Shown piece by piece: positions 15,361-23,065 of a stretch of DNA of 35,829 nucleotides. The stretch is taken from NCBI RefSeq assembly GCF_003696345.1, contig NZ_RFLX01000033.1:1-35829 (forward strand). Direction: 5' to 3'. This DNA comes from Teichococcus wenyumeiae (GTDB lineage Bacteria > Pseudomonadota > Alphaproteobacteria > Acetobacterales > Acetobacteraceae). The notes beneath the pieces are model-generated. The model was not told the DNA's origin. It worked only from the letters and a program-made list of their open reading frames with translations, and did no database searches. Each line of letters opens with the position of its first letter. The stretch's first letter is position 1. A program made the translations under genes and the position numbers.

Positions 15361-16329
15361 ATGCCTTCCCGGCGGCTCATTCTGGCCATGCCATTCTTTG
15401 GATCCGGCCTTGTTTCCCGGAGCGCTTCCGCTCAGGGCGCCGGAACCCTGCGCATCGTCGTTCCCTACGCCGCGGGCGGGCCAACCGACGTGCAGGCCCG
15501 CATCCTGTCGGAGCCCCTCGCCAAGGCCCTCGGCCAGCGGGTGGTAGTCGAGAACCGCACCGGCGCCGGTGTGGTCGTGGGCACCGAATCCGTGGCCAAG
15601 GCGCCGCCCGACGGGCAGACGGTCCTGTTCACCACCGTGGCGCACGCGATCAACCCCACGCTGTTCCCCAACCTTCCCTTCGACACGGAGAAGGACTTCG
15701 CGCCAGTCGTCCTAGTTGCCCGCGTGCCCCTCGTCCTCCTGGTCCGCAAGGATCTGCCCGCGCGCAATATGGCCGAGTTCCTCGCCTGGCTGAGTGCGCA
15801 GAAGGGCCAGGCGACCTATGGGTCCGCGGGCGTCGGCAGCGCCCCTCACCTCGGCGCCGCGCTGCTCCTGAAGATGCAGGGTGTCGAGGCGTCCCACATC
15901 CCGTATCGCGGGTCCGGCCCGGCCATGACGGATTTGGCGGCAGGCCGCCTGGACTTCTACATCGATGCCGCCACCAGCGCCCTGGCGCAGGCCCAGGCCG
16001 GAACGGGCCGGGCGCTTGGCTGGTCCATGCTCAGCCGCAGCCCGGCGGCGCCCGATCTGCCGACCTTCGACGAGCAAGGCGTGAAGGGCTACGAGGCCTA
16101 CACTTGGTCCGGCCTGTTCATGCCCGCGGCGACCCCCAGGGAGATGGTGCTCAAGCTCAACGCCGCGGTCCGGGAGGCCGTCGCGGTTCCCGCAGTCCGG
16201 AGCCGCTTCGCAGAGATTGGCGCGGAACTGGCCGAGCCAGCGCCCCCGGAGGCGCTGGGCGCCTTCGTCCAGGCGGAAACCGCCAAGTGGCGCGACGTCG
16301 TCAAGGAAACCGGGATGAACGTGCAATGA
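15361..16329 (+). CDS. Bug/TctC-family receptor 2
   Basis: A 322-residue periplasmic receptor with a twin-arginine-like signal region (MPSRRLILAMPFFGSG, cut near ASAQG). Family motifs: VVPYAAGGPTDVQAR near residue 32, VVVENRTGAG near 58, NLPFDTEKDF, and IPYRGSGPAM near 180. The ATG at 15361 was chosen over 15298 because it begins the signal peptide and follows AAGGAGG by 11 bases. It overlaps the MaoC gene by 4 bases (ATGA), so receptor and enzyme are coupled. The divergent LysR gene is the likely regulator. Ligand unknown, probably a carboxylate that is later activated to a CoA ester. Confidence 0.9.
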   Translation: MPSRRLILAMPFFGSGLVSRSASAQGAGTLRIVVPYAAGGPTDVQARILSEPLAKALGQRVVVENRTGAGVVVGTESVAKAPPDGQTVLFTTVAHAINPTLFPNLPFDTEKDFAPVVLVARVPLVLLVRKDLPARNMAEFLAWLSAQKGQATYGSAGVGSAPHLGAALLLKMQGVEASHIPYRGSGPAMTDLAAGRLDFYIDAATSALAQAQAGTGRALGWSMLSRSPAAPDLPTFDEQGVKGYEAYTWSGLFMPAATPREMVLKLNAAVREAVAVPAVRSRFAEIGAELAEPAPPEALGAFVQAETAKWRDVVKETGMNVQ

Positions 16330-16838
16330 ACGACAGGATCGCCGCCTTCGATCCGAAGTCCCACCGCATGATCGCCGAGCAGCGGTGGTTCGACGACTTC
16401 CGCATGGGGGAACGCTTCCCCCTACCGAGCCGCACCATGACGGAAGCCATCTTCCTGGCCTTCCAGGCCGCGAGCGGGGACAACCACCCCGTGCACTACG
16501 ACCGGGTGTACTGCCAGGCCCACGGGCTGCAGGACATGCTCGCCCACGGGTACCAGGTGGCCATCCAGACCGTGGCGGGCGCGGGCACCTTCCCGCACCT
16601 CGTGGAGGACTCCCTGAAGGCATTCCTCGAGCAGTCGAGCCGCTTCCTGGCGCCCGTGTATGTCGGCGACACGCTCTACCCTGCGCTCGAGGTGGACGAG
16701 CTGACGCCGAACCGCACGACCGGTGTCATCGGGCTGCGCAGCACCGTGCACAACCAGGACGGGACGCTGGTTCTTGAGGGACGTCATCGGTACCTCTTGC
16801 GGCGCCGCCCGGCAGGGAACCCGGGAGAACCTCTATAA
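16326..16838 (+). CDS. MaoC-like hot-dog dehydratase
   Basis: A 170-residue single hot-dog-fold protein of the MaoC/R-specific enoyl-CoA hydratase type. The hydratase signature is visible as AASGDNHPVHYDRVYCQ near residues 52-68, with the catalytic Asp and His, followed by DMLAHGYQVA. The C-terminal half has YVGDTLYPALEVDEL. Proteins of this form hydrate 2-enoyl-CoA or mesaconyl-CoA-like thioesters. It overlaps the upstream Bug gene by ATGA and is followed immediately by a CoA-transferase relic. That suggests the original operon supplied CoA activation as well as hydration of a dicarboxylic or branched substrate. Confidence 0.85.
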   Translation: MNDRIAAFDPKSHRMIAEQRWFDDFRMGERFPLPSRTMTEAIFLAFQAASGDNHPVHYDRVYCQAHGLQDMLAHGYQVAIQTVAGAGTFPHLVEDSLKAFLEQSSRFLAPVYVGDTLYPALEVDELTPNRTTGVIGLRSTVHNQDGTLVLEGRHRYLLRRRPAGNPGEPL

Positions 16839-16980
16839 AGGCGCCGGAGCGCATCCATGTCCTGGACCTGGGGAAACCCAGTGCGCACTGGCAGAGACGC
16901 TGACGGCGGCCGAAGTGGTCAGCGCCCCCATCCAGACGCTGGATCAGGCCCCAACCTACGGACTTGTCCTTTCCCGTTAA
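16839..16980 (+). pseudogene. Relic of a CaiB/BaiF CoA-transferase gene
   Basis: Directly after maoC one frame reads KAPERIHVLDLGKPSAHWQ, matching the N-terminal IKILDLSKV start of CaiB/BaiF proteins. A second frame reads ALAETLTAAEVVSAPIQTLDQAP followed by LVLSR and a TAA. This matches the HWLEALGAAGVPCAAIQTLDQALAHPQ region of the intact copy encoded at 19195-20406. About 300 residues between the two pieces are gone and the frame is broken. The TAA overlaps the stop of the convergent LysR gene. Confidence 0.7.
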
Positions 16981-17951
16981 GTCCAGGTGTCGTCTCGCCC
17001 GGTATCGGAGGCCAGGGTCGCTGGCCAAGCGCCAGCCCGCACCAACTGTGCGATGATTTCGCGCAGGCGGGCACCTACGGCCAGCACGGCACGGGTGCCA
17101 AGCCGATCGGAAGGACTGCAGAGGTAGACAGAGCGGTTGATCGTCGGTTCCTCGATCCGCCAGGCGGCCACGCGTCCGGCCTCCAGCGCCTCCTGGATAG
17201 TTGTGAAGGACAGGATCGACCAGCCCAATCCGGCGCCCGCGGCAGCCGTGAGTTGAGCCAGCGCATCGACCTCGGCCACCACCTTCAGCTTGATCCCGCT
17301 CCGTCGCGCGCGCTCGTCGATCAGTTCCCTGAGCCCGTGCGGTGCGCCGGGCAGGATCATGGGCAGTCGTGCCAAGTCCGCGAACGCCACGCGACCGATC
17401 CTTCCACTTCCACTCGCAGGTGGACCCGACGTCGGCTCAGGCGGACCGACCAGAAAGAGTTGCTCATCGAGGAGCCGGTCAAGCACGAGGCCCCGGCCGC
17501 CCTCGCCGCGGAACACCATCCCCAGGTCCAGCCTGCCCTCGCGGACCCAGTCCGGGATGTAGCCGGTCATGCTCTCGACCACCCTGAGCTTCACCTGAGG
17601 CAATTCTCCGAGGACGTGGCTGAGCAGGGGTTGGGTCAGCATGGCGGCCATGGATTGCGGCAGGCCGATTGTGACTCCCCCCGTGGGTTCCGCCGCGTCG
17701 CCGCGCAGGTCGTCGCGGGCGGCGTCCGCGCGGGCGAGCAGGTCGCGGGCATGGCCGAGCAGCTTCAGACCGGACGGTGTTGCCACGACGCCCCGCGGCA
17801 GCCGTTGGAGCAGCTGGCATCCGAGTTCCTCCTCCAGCTTGCGCGCCTGGAGACTCAACGCGGGCTGGGCGATCCGGAGGCGACCTGCCGCAGCGGAGAA
17901 AGACCCTTCTTCGACGACAGCGACGAAGGCTTTGAGGGAGCGCAGGTTCAT
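16977..17951 (-). CDS. LysR-family regulator, CbbR/BenM-style
   Basis: A 324-residue LysR-type regulator. The winged helix occupies 1-60: MNLRSLKAFVAVVEEGSFSA then AAGRLRIAQPALSLQARKLE. The effector domain starts near 90 (VTIGLPQSMAAMLTQPLL). The ATG at 17951 was chosen because the LysR family begins at MNLRSLKAF. The extra upstream codons are intergenic. It is divergent from Bug receptor 3 (148 bases between starts) and so likely controls the receptor-CoA-transferase-crotonase operon. Its stop overlaps the stop of the CoA-transferase relic. Confidence 0.88.
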   Translation of the reverse strand: MNLRSLKAFVAVVEEGSFSAAAGRLRIAQPALSLQARKLEEELGCQLLQRLPRGVVATPSGLKLLGHARDLLARADAARDDLRGDAAEPTGGVTIGLPQSMAAMLTQPLLSHVLGELPQVKLRVVESMTGYIPDWVREGRLDLGMVFRGEGGRGLVLDRLLDEQLFLVGPPEPTSGPPASGSGRIGRVAFADLARLPMILPGAPHGLRELIDERARRSGIKLKVVAEVDALAQLTAAAGAGLGWSILSFTTIQEALEAGRVAAWRIEEPTINRSVYLCSPSDRLGTRAVLAVGARLREIIAQLVRAGAWPATLASDTGRDDTWT

Positions 17952-17954
17952 CGA

Positions 17955-17970
17955 GAATCCATAACGATTC
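17955..17970. promoter_or_regulatory. Candidate LysR binding site
   Basis: GAATC-N6-GATTC dyad, followed by an AT-rich GATATAG stretch, immediately upstream of the LysR start and in the divergent intergenic region. Dyads of this kind in this place are typical LysR recognition boxes. It does not fit the T-N11-A consensus exactly. Confidence 0.3.
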
Positions 17971-18099
17971 GATATAGCGCATAGATAAACCATGTCTTTG
18001 CGTTCTGGGAAATTCTGGCCGAGGCTGCTGGCCTGTTCTCCCAGTTGGAGCATGCACCGACGGCCAAGAAGTCGCTCGGCGTCGATAGAGGAAACGACA

Positions 18100-19071
18100 A
18101 TGATCACCCGCCGCCTCGCGCTTGGGCTCGGCCCTGCGCTCCTTGCCAGCCCTGCCCTTCACGCCCAGCCCGCATGGCCCTCCAAGCCTGTGCGGGTCAT
18201 CGTTCCGTTCGCGCCCGGGGGTCCTACGGACCTGATCGCGCGCCTGATGGCGGAGCGGCTCGGACAGGAGATCGGCGGCACCGCCATCGTCGAGAATCGG
18301 CCCGGCGCGAATGGCAACATCGGCTCCGCGGCGGCTGCCAACGAGGCGGACGGCCACACGGTGCTCTTCTCCACTGGCACGATGTACACCCTGAACCCGA
18401 CTCTCTACGGCACGTCGCAGGTTGACCTGTCGCGCGACTGCGTCGGCTTGGCCACGGTCGCGGCGCTGCCGAACGTCCTGGTGGTCAATCCGAAGAAGTT
18501 GGACGTAACCTCGGTCCAGCAGCTCATCGAGCGTGGCCGGAAGGCGCCCGGGGAGCTGACCTATGCGAGCTTCGGCGTCGGCAGCTCACCGCACGTGACG
18601 GCGACGCTGCTGCAGCAGCTGGGCAAGTTCGAGGCGATCAACGTGCCTTATGGAGGCAGTGCCCCTGCGCTGAACGCCGTGTTGGCCGGGGACGTCGACT
18701 TCCTCTTCGACAACGTGACCACCTCCACCCCGCAGATCCAGGCCGGTGCGGTCCGCGCCCTCGGGGTCACCTCCTCCTTTCGCACCAGCGGACTGCCCGA
18801 CGTGCCTACGCTGCAGGAGGCGGGCCTGACCGGCTTCGAGTTCTCGGGCTGGTTCGCTGTGTTCGCGTCCAAGAAGACCCCGGCGGAGCCCTTGGCAAAG
18901 TTGCGGGCGGCGATGGTCGCAGCGGCAAGCTCCTCAGAATACGGGGCAAAGCTACGGGATCGTGGAGCCGAACCCTTCGTCACCCCGGATGCCGAACTGG
19001 AAACCTTCCTAGCCCGCGAGAAGGATCGCTGGGCCAACCTCGCGCAGGAAGCGGGAATCCGCCGCGATTAA
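18100..19071 (+). CDS. Bug/TctC-family receptor 3
   Basis: A 323-residue periplasmic receptor with a short twin-arginine-like signal peptide (MITRRLALGLGPALLASPAL, cut near ALHAQ). Landmarks: VIVPFAPGGPTDLIAR near 34-49, IVENRPGANGNIGS near 62, and a variant binding-loop motif VPYGGSAPAL, in which the usual Arg-Gly is Gly-Gly and Met is Leu. The changed loop suggests a different ligand from receptors 1, 2 and 5. The ATG at 18100 follows AGAGGAAA and begins the signal peptide. It is the first gene of a plus-strand operon with the CoA-transferase (123 bases downstream) and the crotonase. Confidence 0.9.
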   Translation: MITRRLALGLGPALLASPALHAQPAWPSKPVRVIVPFAPGGPTDLIARLMAERLGQEIGGTAIVENRPGANGNIGSAAAANEADGHTVLFSTGTMYTLNPTLYGTSQVDLSRDCVGLATVAALPNVLVVNPKKLDVTSVQQLIERGRKAPGELTYASFGVGSSPHVTATLLQQLGKFEAINVPYGGSAPALNAVLAGDVDFLFDNVTTSTPQIQAGAVRALGVTSSFRTSGLPDVPTLQEAGLTGFEFSGWFAVFASKKTPAEPLAKLRAAMVAAASSSEYGAKLRDRGAEPFVTPDAELETFLAREKDRWANLAQEAGIRRD

Positions 19072-19194
19072 GAAACACCGTGTCGACTCCGTCCGGGGAC
19101 CGCATGAAGGTCCGTCCGCCTCAAACCACAGCTACAGCACCGACGCGTTCATCGGCGACGCCGCCGCCGTGCCCGCGTCAACCGGAGTTCTGCC

Positions 19195-20406
19195 ATGAAG
19201 CCACTTCGCAACATCAAGATCCTGGACCTGAGCAAGGTTTTCGCGGGTCCGTTGTGCGGCCAGTACCTGGGCGATCTCGGGGCTGACGTCGTCAAGGTCG
19301 AGCCAGTTCAAGGGGGCGATGACACCCGCGCCTGGGCGCCGCAGAAGGATGGCCAGTCCGCCACGTTCATGAGTTTCAACCGAAACAAGCGCAGCTTGGC
19401 GCTCGACCTGAAGTCCGATGCGGGACGGGAGATCGTCCACGCGCTTGCGACCGAAGCCGACGTGGTCATCCAGAGCTTCGGCGGCGGCACCGCGCGCAAA
19501 CTGGGCGTGGACAGCGAGACGCTCCGTGGCCTCAATTCACGCCTCGTCTACTGCGAGATCTCCGGATTCGGGCGCAGTGGACCGCTTGGTGGGCAGCCTG
19601 GCTACGACGTGATGCTGCAGGCATTCAGCGGCATGATCAGCACCATGGGCCAGCCCGGCGGCGCCTTCGCGCGCGCCAGTTTCTCGCCAGTGGACCTGGG
19701 CACGGGGATGCTCGCCGTCAGCGGCATCCTCGCTGCGTTGCTGGAGCGGGAGCGGACGGGGGAAGGTTCATATGTCGAGTTGTCCCTCCTCGACACATCC
19801 ATGGGCCTGATGAGCTACCTTGCCCAGAACTACTGGCTGACCGGAAAGCCACCCCAGCGCCTGGGAACGGCCCATCCTTCCTTGGCTCCCTACCAAGCAT
19901 TCGACGCTGCCGACGGCAGCCTGATGATCGGCGCCGGGAACGACGCGCAATGGCGGCGCCTCTGTGCCCTCCTGGGCCTCGAGACGCTTGCCGGTGATCC
20001 GCGGTTCGCGACCAACAACGCCCGCGTCGCCAATTTCGAGGAGACGGTGCGGGTCGTGCAGGAGCGGATTGCTCCGCAGTCTGTCTCCCACTGGCTTGAG
20101 GCACTCGGCGCGGCGGGCGTGCCTTGCGCCGCCATCCAGACCCTCGATCAGGCCCTCGCCCATCCCCAGCTTGCCAGCCGCAACCTGGTGATGGAGACCA
20201 ACCATCCCGTGCTCGGTGCGGTGCCGCAGATCGGCTTCCCGGTGACGTTCAACGGCGCGCCGCGCGAGGGCCAGCTCCCGCCGCCCCTGCACGGCCAGCA
20301 CACCGCGGAGATCCTCCGCGGGCTCGGCTACGGCGACGAGGCCATCGCGGCACTCGCGGCGCAAGGAGCCGTCGGCGTCCCGGCCGCCGTGGATGTGACC
20401 GCGTGA
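19195..20406 (+). CDS. CaiB/BaiF family III CoA-transferase
   Basis: A 403-residue family III CoA-transferase, moving CoA between acyl-CoA and a free carboxylic acid. The nucleophilic aspartate is Asp167 in SPVDLGTGM, equivalent to Asp169 of formyl-CoA transferase. Other landmarks are ILDLSKVFAGPLCGQYLGDLGADVVKVE (residues 9-36), FNRNKRSLALDLK near 61-73 and the ELSLLDTSM segment near 196-204. The length is normal. The gene ends in a GTGA overlap with the crotonase gene, so the two enzymes are translationally coupled. With receptor 3 it forms an uptake, activation and crotonase pathway for an unknown carboxylate. Confidence 0.92.
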   Translation: MKPLRNIKILDLSKVFAGPLCGQYLGDLGADVVKVEPVQGGDDTRAWAPQKDGQSATFMSFNRNKRSLALDLKSDAGREIVHALATEADVVIQSFGGGTARKLGVDSETLRGLNSRLVYCEISGFGRSGPLGGQPGYDVMLQAFSGMISTMGQPGGAFARASFSPVDLGTGMLAVSGILAALLERERTGEGSYVELSLLDTSMGLMSYLAQNYWLTGKPPQRLGTAHPSLAPYQAFDAADGSLMIGAGNDAQWRRLCALLGLETLAGDPRFATNNARVANFEETVRVVQERIAPQSVSHWLEALGAAGVPCAAIQTLDQALAHPQLASRNLVMETNHPVLGAVPQIGFPVTFNGAPREGQLPPPLHGQHTAEILRGLGYGDEAIAALAAQGAVGVPAAVDVTA

Positions 20407-21188
20407 GCGACCAGGTCGGGTACGAGGTCGTTGACGGCGTCGCGGAGATCACGCTTGGCCGCAGTCCGGTCAACGCGCTGAGCGTGGCCTTCCTTGAAGC
20501 CATCCTGGACGGGTTCCGCAGGGCGGCCGCCGATGATGCTGTGCGCGCCGTCATCCTCCGCAGCGCCCTGCCGGGGAGGTTCTCCGCAGGTCTCGACCTG
20601 GACATCCTGCTGGGAAAGAGCGGCCTGGAGGTGCGTAGCTTCCTGGAGCGCCTGTATGTCGGACTGGCCGATGTCCAGTATGGCATGGGCAAGCCGACCA
20701 TCGCGGCGGTGAACGGAGCGGCGCGCGGCGGCGGCATGACCCTCGCCATCTCCTGCGACGTCATCATCGCATCGGAGAAAGCCAGCTTCGGCTACCCGGA
20801 AATCGAACTGGGGCTGATACCGGCGATCCACTTCGCTCACCTCCCGCGGATCGTCGGTCGTCACAGGGCCTTCGAGTTGCTGTTTACGGGACGGCGCTTC
20901 GATGCGGCGGAGGCTGCGGCTTTCGGCTTGGTGAGCCGGGTGGTGCCGGACGACGCATTGGACGCCGTGGCCCGCTCCCTGGCCGCGGAGTTCGCGGCCA
21001 AGCCGCCGATGGCGATGCGTCTCGGCCGTGCGGCGTTCATGCGGGCCAACGACCTCGACTACCGTCGCAGCGTGGCCAACGCGGTCGAGGACTTCTGCAA
21101 CCTCGCGGTCACTCCGGAAGCGCAGGAGGGCTTGGCGGCATTTCTCGAGAAGCGCGAACCCTCGTGGCGGTCCAAAACAGAACAGTAA
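20403..21188 (+). CDS. Enoyl-CoA hydratase/isomerase (crotonase) family protein with altered active site
   Basis: A 261-residue crotonase-fold protein starting at GTG 20403, in a 4-base overlap with the CoA-transferase stop. The oxyanion-hole segments SAGLDLDIL near 61 and NGAARGGGMTLA near 104-115 are present. Of the two glutamates of classical hydratases, the second is kept (Glu133 in GYPEIELGLIP) but the first is replaced: in GGGMTLAISCD the position of rat hydratase Glu144 holds Thr113. Crotonases lacking that residue often act as isomerases, hydrolases, lyases or decarboxylases. So hydration should not be assumed. It is the last gene before a non-coding stretch and an IS element. Confidence 0.88.
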   Translation: MSDQVGYEVVDGVAEITLGRSPVNALSVAFLEAILDGFRRAAADDAVRAVILRSALPGRFSAGLDLDILLGKSGLEVRSFLERLYVGLADVQYGMGKPTIAAVNGAARGGGMTLAISCDVIIASEKASFGYPEIELGLIPAIHFAHLPRIVGRHRAFELLFTGRRFDAAEAAAFGLVSRVVPDDALDAVARSLAAEFAAKPPMAMRLGRAAFMRANDLDYRRSVANAVEDFCNLAVTPEAQEGLAAFLEKREPSWRSKTEQ

Positions 21189-21374
21189 GGCGACTCGCTG
21201 GAGGTGAGAGCACCGTTGTGCGGAGAAGCACTGCCGCTGATGAGCCGCTACTGCCCCCGGCGCCGTCGACGTGCCTCACCCAATCCCGTCCATGAGCGCG
21301 ATGTTGATTTGCGTTGAGAGCTGACCCGGGAGTGGAGTGAACCCCTGAGGCTGGACCGCCCTGGGTCAGAACTA

Positions 21375-22282
21375 AGAACCTATCCCACTAGACGCTGGAT
21401 CCTGGGCTTCCTAACTCATGGTTCATGACCAGGAGATCTGTTCGGAGGGTGCCGAAACGGCGCGTTCAGGATGATGGCTGGCGGCTGCCGGACGCGCTCT
21501 GGGCTGAGATGGAGCCGCTCCTGCCACCCCGGCCTAAACACCCGCTGGGCTGCCACAACCCACGTGTGCCGGACCGGGCGGCGATGGACGCCATTTTCTT
21601 TGTGCTGCGCACCGGCTGTCAGTGGAATGCGCTCCGCGAGACGAAGCTCTGCTCGTCTTCCTCGGCGCACCGGCGCTTTCAGGAATGGACAAAGGCCGGA
21701 GTGTTCGAGGCGTTCTGGCGCAAGGGGCTGCTGGCCTATGACGGGCTTCGCGGCATCGACTGGAGTTGGCTCGCACTCGACGGCGCCATGGGCAAGGCGC
21801 CGTTGGGTGGGGGAAAAAACCGGGCCCAATCCAACAGATCGCGGCAAGCGCGGGGTCAAGCGATCGGTGCTGACCGACGGACGGGGCGTGCCGCTCGGCA
21901 CGGCGATCGAGGGCGCCAACCGCAACGACCACAAGCTGATGCGGTCCACGCTTGAGGCGATCCCGATCAGGCGACCTAAGCCGACGCGCCGCCATCCCCA
22001 GCACCTCTGCCTCGACAAGGGCTTCGACTATGATGAGCCCCGCGCCTTGGCCGAGGAGTTCGGCTTCACCCTGCACCTGCGCACACGTGGCGAGGAGATC
22101 AGGGCCAGGCGACAGGCCAAAGCCAAGGCCAGGCGCTGGGTGGTAGAGCGCACACACTCCTGGCTCAACCGCTTCCGCTCCATCCTGATCCGATGGACCA
22201 AGACGCCCGCCAACTATCTCGCCCTGCTCCACCTCGCCTGCGGCATCATCACATGGCGTCATGCCCTACCGGGATAGGCTCT
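21375..22282 (+). mobile_element. IS5-family (IS427-group) insertion sequence, 908 bp
   Basis: Ends are AGAACCTATCCC on the left and, inverted, AGAGCCTATCCC on the right (11 of 12 identical). The element is flanked on each side by TA (21373-21374 and 22283-22284), consistent with the 2-base target duplication of this group. It carries a transposase in two frames. It seems complete, unlike the other elements in the window. A truncated inverted relative lies at 24031. Confidence 0.85.
21425..22277 (+). CDS. IS427-group transposase, two frames (orfA/orfB)
   Basis: The first frame starts at ATG 21425 and encodes the N-terminal DNA-binding part (WAEMEPLLPPRPKHPLG, FFVLRTGCQWNAL, then ALDGAMGKAPLGG with the first catalytic Asp). 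The second frame takes over at a run of five G and six A near 21811-21821 and continues TGPNPTDRGKRGVKRSVL, GANRNDHKLM with the second part of the catalytic site, LDKGFDYDEPRAL, and RWVVERTHSWLNRFRSIL with the final catalytic Glu. It ends at TAG 22275. Removing one base at the homopolymer run joins the frames exactly. This could be a programmed frameshift or slippage site, as used by some members of the group, or an inactivating mutation. Confidence 0.8.
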
Positions 22283-22320
22283 TAGCCACCGCTCTCCGGC
22301 CAGGGCCAGCAAACGTGACA

Positions 22321-22380
22321 ATGCCGCGCAACCGCCTCCTGCTTGAACTCCGGCGTGAACTCTCGCCGTGTCTTGTTCAT
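22321..22380 (-). pseudogene. IS3-family orfA N-terminal scrap
   Basis: On the minus strand from ATG 22380, with GGAAGG upstream, the codons read MNKTRREFTPEFKQEAVA, the start of IS3-family orfA proteins. Similarity stops after about 18-20 codons. Only this fragment is left, between the IS427 element and the MITE-like repeat. Confidence 0.65.
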
Positions 22381-22410
22381 CGGACACCTTCCTCGCTCCC
22401 GTGGAGCTTA

Positions 22411-22509
22411 TACCAAGTCTCTCTGATCAGAACCTATAGAACGCTGAGGCAGCTTCGTGCCGCTGCAGGAGGCGCCATAGCCATAGGTTCTGTTCACTGG
22501 GACTTGGTA
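22411..22509. repeat. 99-bp MITE-like element with IS630-type ends
   Basis: Two 27-base arms form an imperfect inverted repeat (22411-22437 and 22483-22509; 23 of 27 positions match). The arms share TACCAAGTC at the outer edge and AGAACCTAT at the inner edge. TA dinucleotides are at both ends. This is the form expected of a non-autonomous miniature derivative of an IS630/Tc1-type element, which targets TA. No coding capacity. Confidence 0.65.
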
Positions 22510-22592
22510 TTACTCAGGGGTGTCCATCAATTCGAAGGAAGATCACTGATTGGTGGAAGCTCCGTTAGTCGGGACTGACCGCGCACATAACG

Positions 22593-22621
22593 TTTCGGAA
22601 AATAATCTAAATGTGTATATT
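22593..22621 (+). promoter_or_regulatory. Possible promoter of the repeat-protein/NYN unit
   Basis: TTTCGG (22593-22598), 17 bases, TATATT (22616-22621) in a notably AT-rich strip 26 bases before the start codon of the repeat-protein gene. The -10 is good and the -35 poor. Confidence 0.35.
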
Positions 22622-22646
22622 GTGACATCAACTCAGGGTGGCTTCT

Positions 22647-23042
22647 ATGCGGGTAATGTTCCTCTTTGGCGCGCTGACTATCGCGACGCTTTTGGCTGCG
22701 CCTCATGACGCTGAAGCGGCGTGCAGCGGTTACGCCGGGCCGGGAGGTCCGTGCTTCGCAGGACCTGGCGGAGCCGCTTACGCTGGTCCTGGTGGTCCTG
22801 CCTATGCGGGGCCAGGCGGGCCAGCATATGCCGGGGCTGGTGGTCCGGCTTACGCAGGGGCTGGTGGTCCTGCGTACCGTGGAGCTGGTGGAGCAGCCTA
22901 TGACGGCCCTGGTGGTCCTGCTTACTCGGGTCCTGGGGGGCCGTGCTACGCTGGCGCTGGGGGACCTGCCTTTGCCGGTCCCGGTGGCGCCGGCTATTCG
23001 GGGCCGGGCGGGAGGGGTGGTGTCCCCTCTGTCTGCCGGTAA
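22647..23042 (+). CDS. Secreted octapeptide-repeat protein, GPGG-rich (silk-like)
   Basis: A 131-residue protein of no family I recognise. Residues 1-24 form a signal peptide (MRVMFLFGALTIATLLAAP, cleavage likely after DAEA). The mature part is twelve tandem octapeptides of form [YF]xG[PA]GG[PA][AC] (residues 29-124), ending GVPSVCR. Four cysteines occur, one at the mature N-terminus, two ending repeats 1 and 9, and one near the C-terminus. GPGGX-type repeats are known from spider flagelliform silk, where they make extensible turns; the comparison is one of pattern, not of descent. The units differ mostly at third codon positions, so selection acts on the protein. The ATG at 22647 is preferred over GTG 22638 because AGGGTGG lies 6-8 bases before it. 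The NYN gene starts 23 bases downstream, so co-transcription is likely. Function unknown. Confidence 0.8.
   Translation: MRVMFLFGALTIATLLAAPHDAEAACSGYAGPGGPCFAGPGGAAYAGPGGPAYAGPGGPAYAGAGGPAYAGAGGPAYRGAGGAAYDGPGGPAYSGPGGPCYAGAGGPAFAGPGGAGYSGPGGRGGVPSVCR
22731..23018 (+). repeat. Twelve tandem 24-bp units inside the repeat-protein gene
   Basis: In-frame 24-base units encode the octapeptide repeat. Units vary freely at wobble positions (GGT, GGC, GGG and GGA are all used), which indicates an old array kept at the protein level and not a recent slippage product. Confidence 0.85.
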
Positions 23043-23065
23043 ACCACAAGCATTGGGGTGAGGCA

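Noticed and set aside
19072-19194. A short frame ending in ATGA overlap with the CoA-transferase start (SNHSYSTDAFIGDA segment)
   Set aside because: About 40 codons with no recognised similarity and no ribosome site. The overlap alone is not enough to call a gene or relic.
21321-21369. Terminator after the crotonase gene (CTGACCC...GGGTCAG)
   Set aside because: The loop is 35 bases and it lies over 130 bases from the stop with no T-run. It may instead be part of an older IS end.
22731-23018. CRISPR-like regular repeats
   Set aside because: The 24-base units are contiguous, in frame and vary at wobble positions. There are no spacers and no cas genes, so it is a coding tandem repeat.
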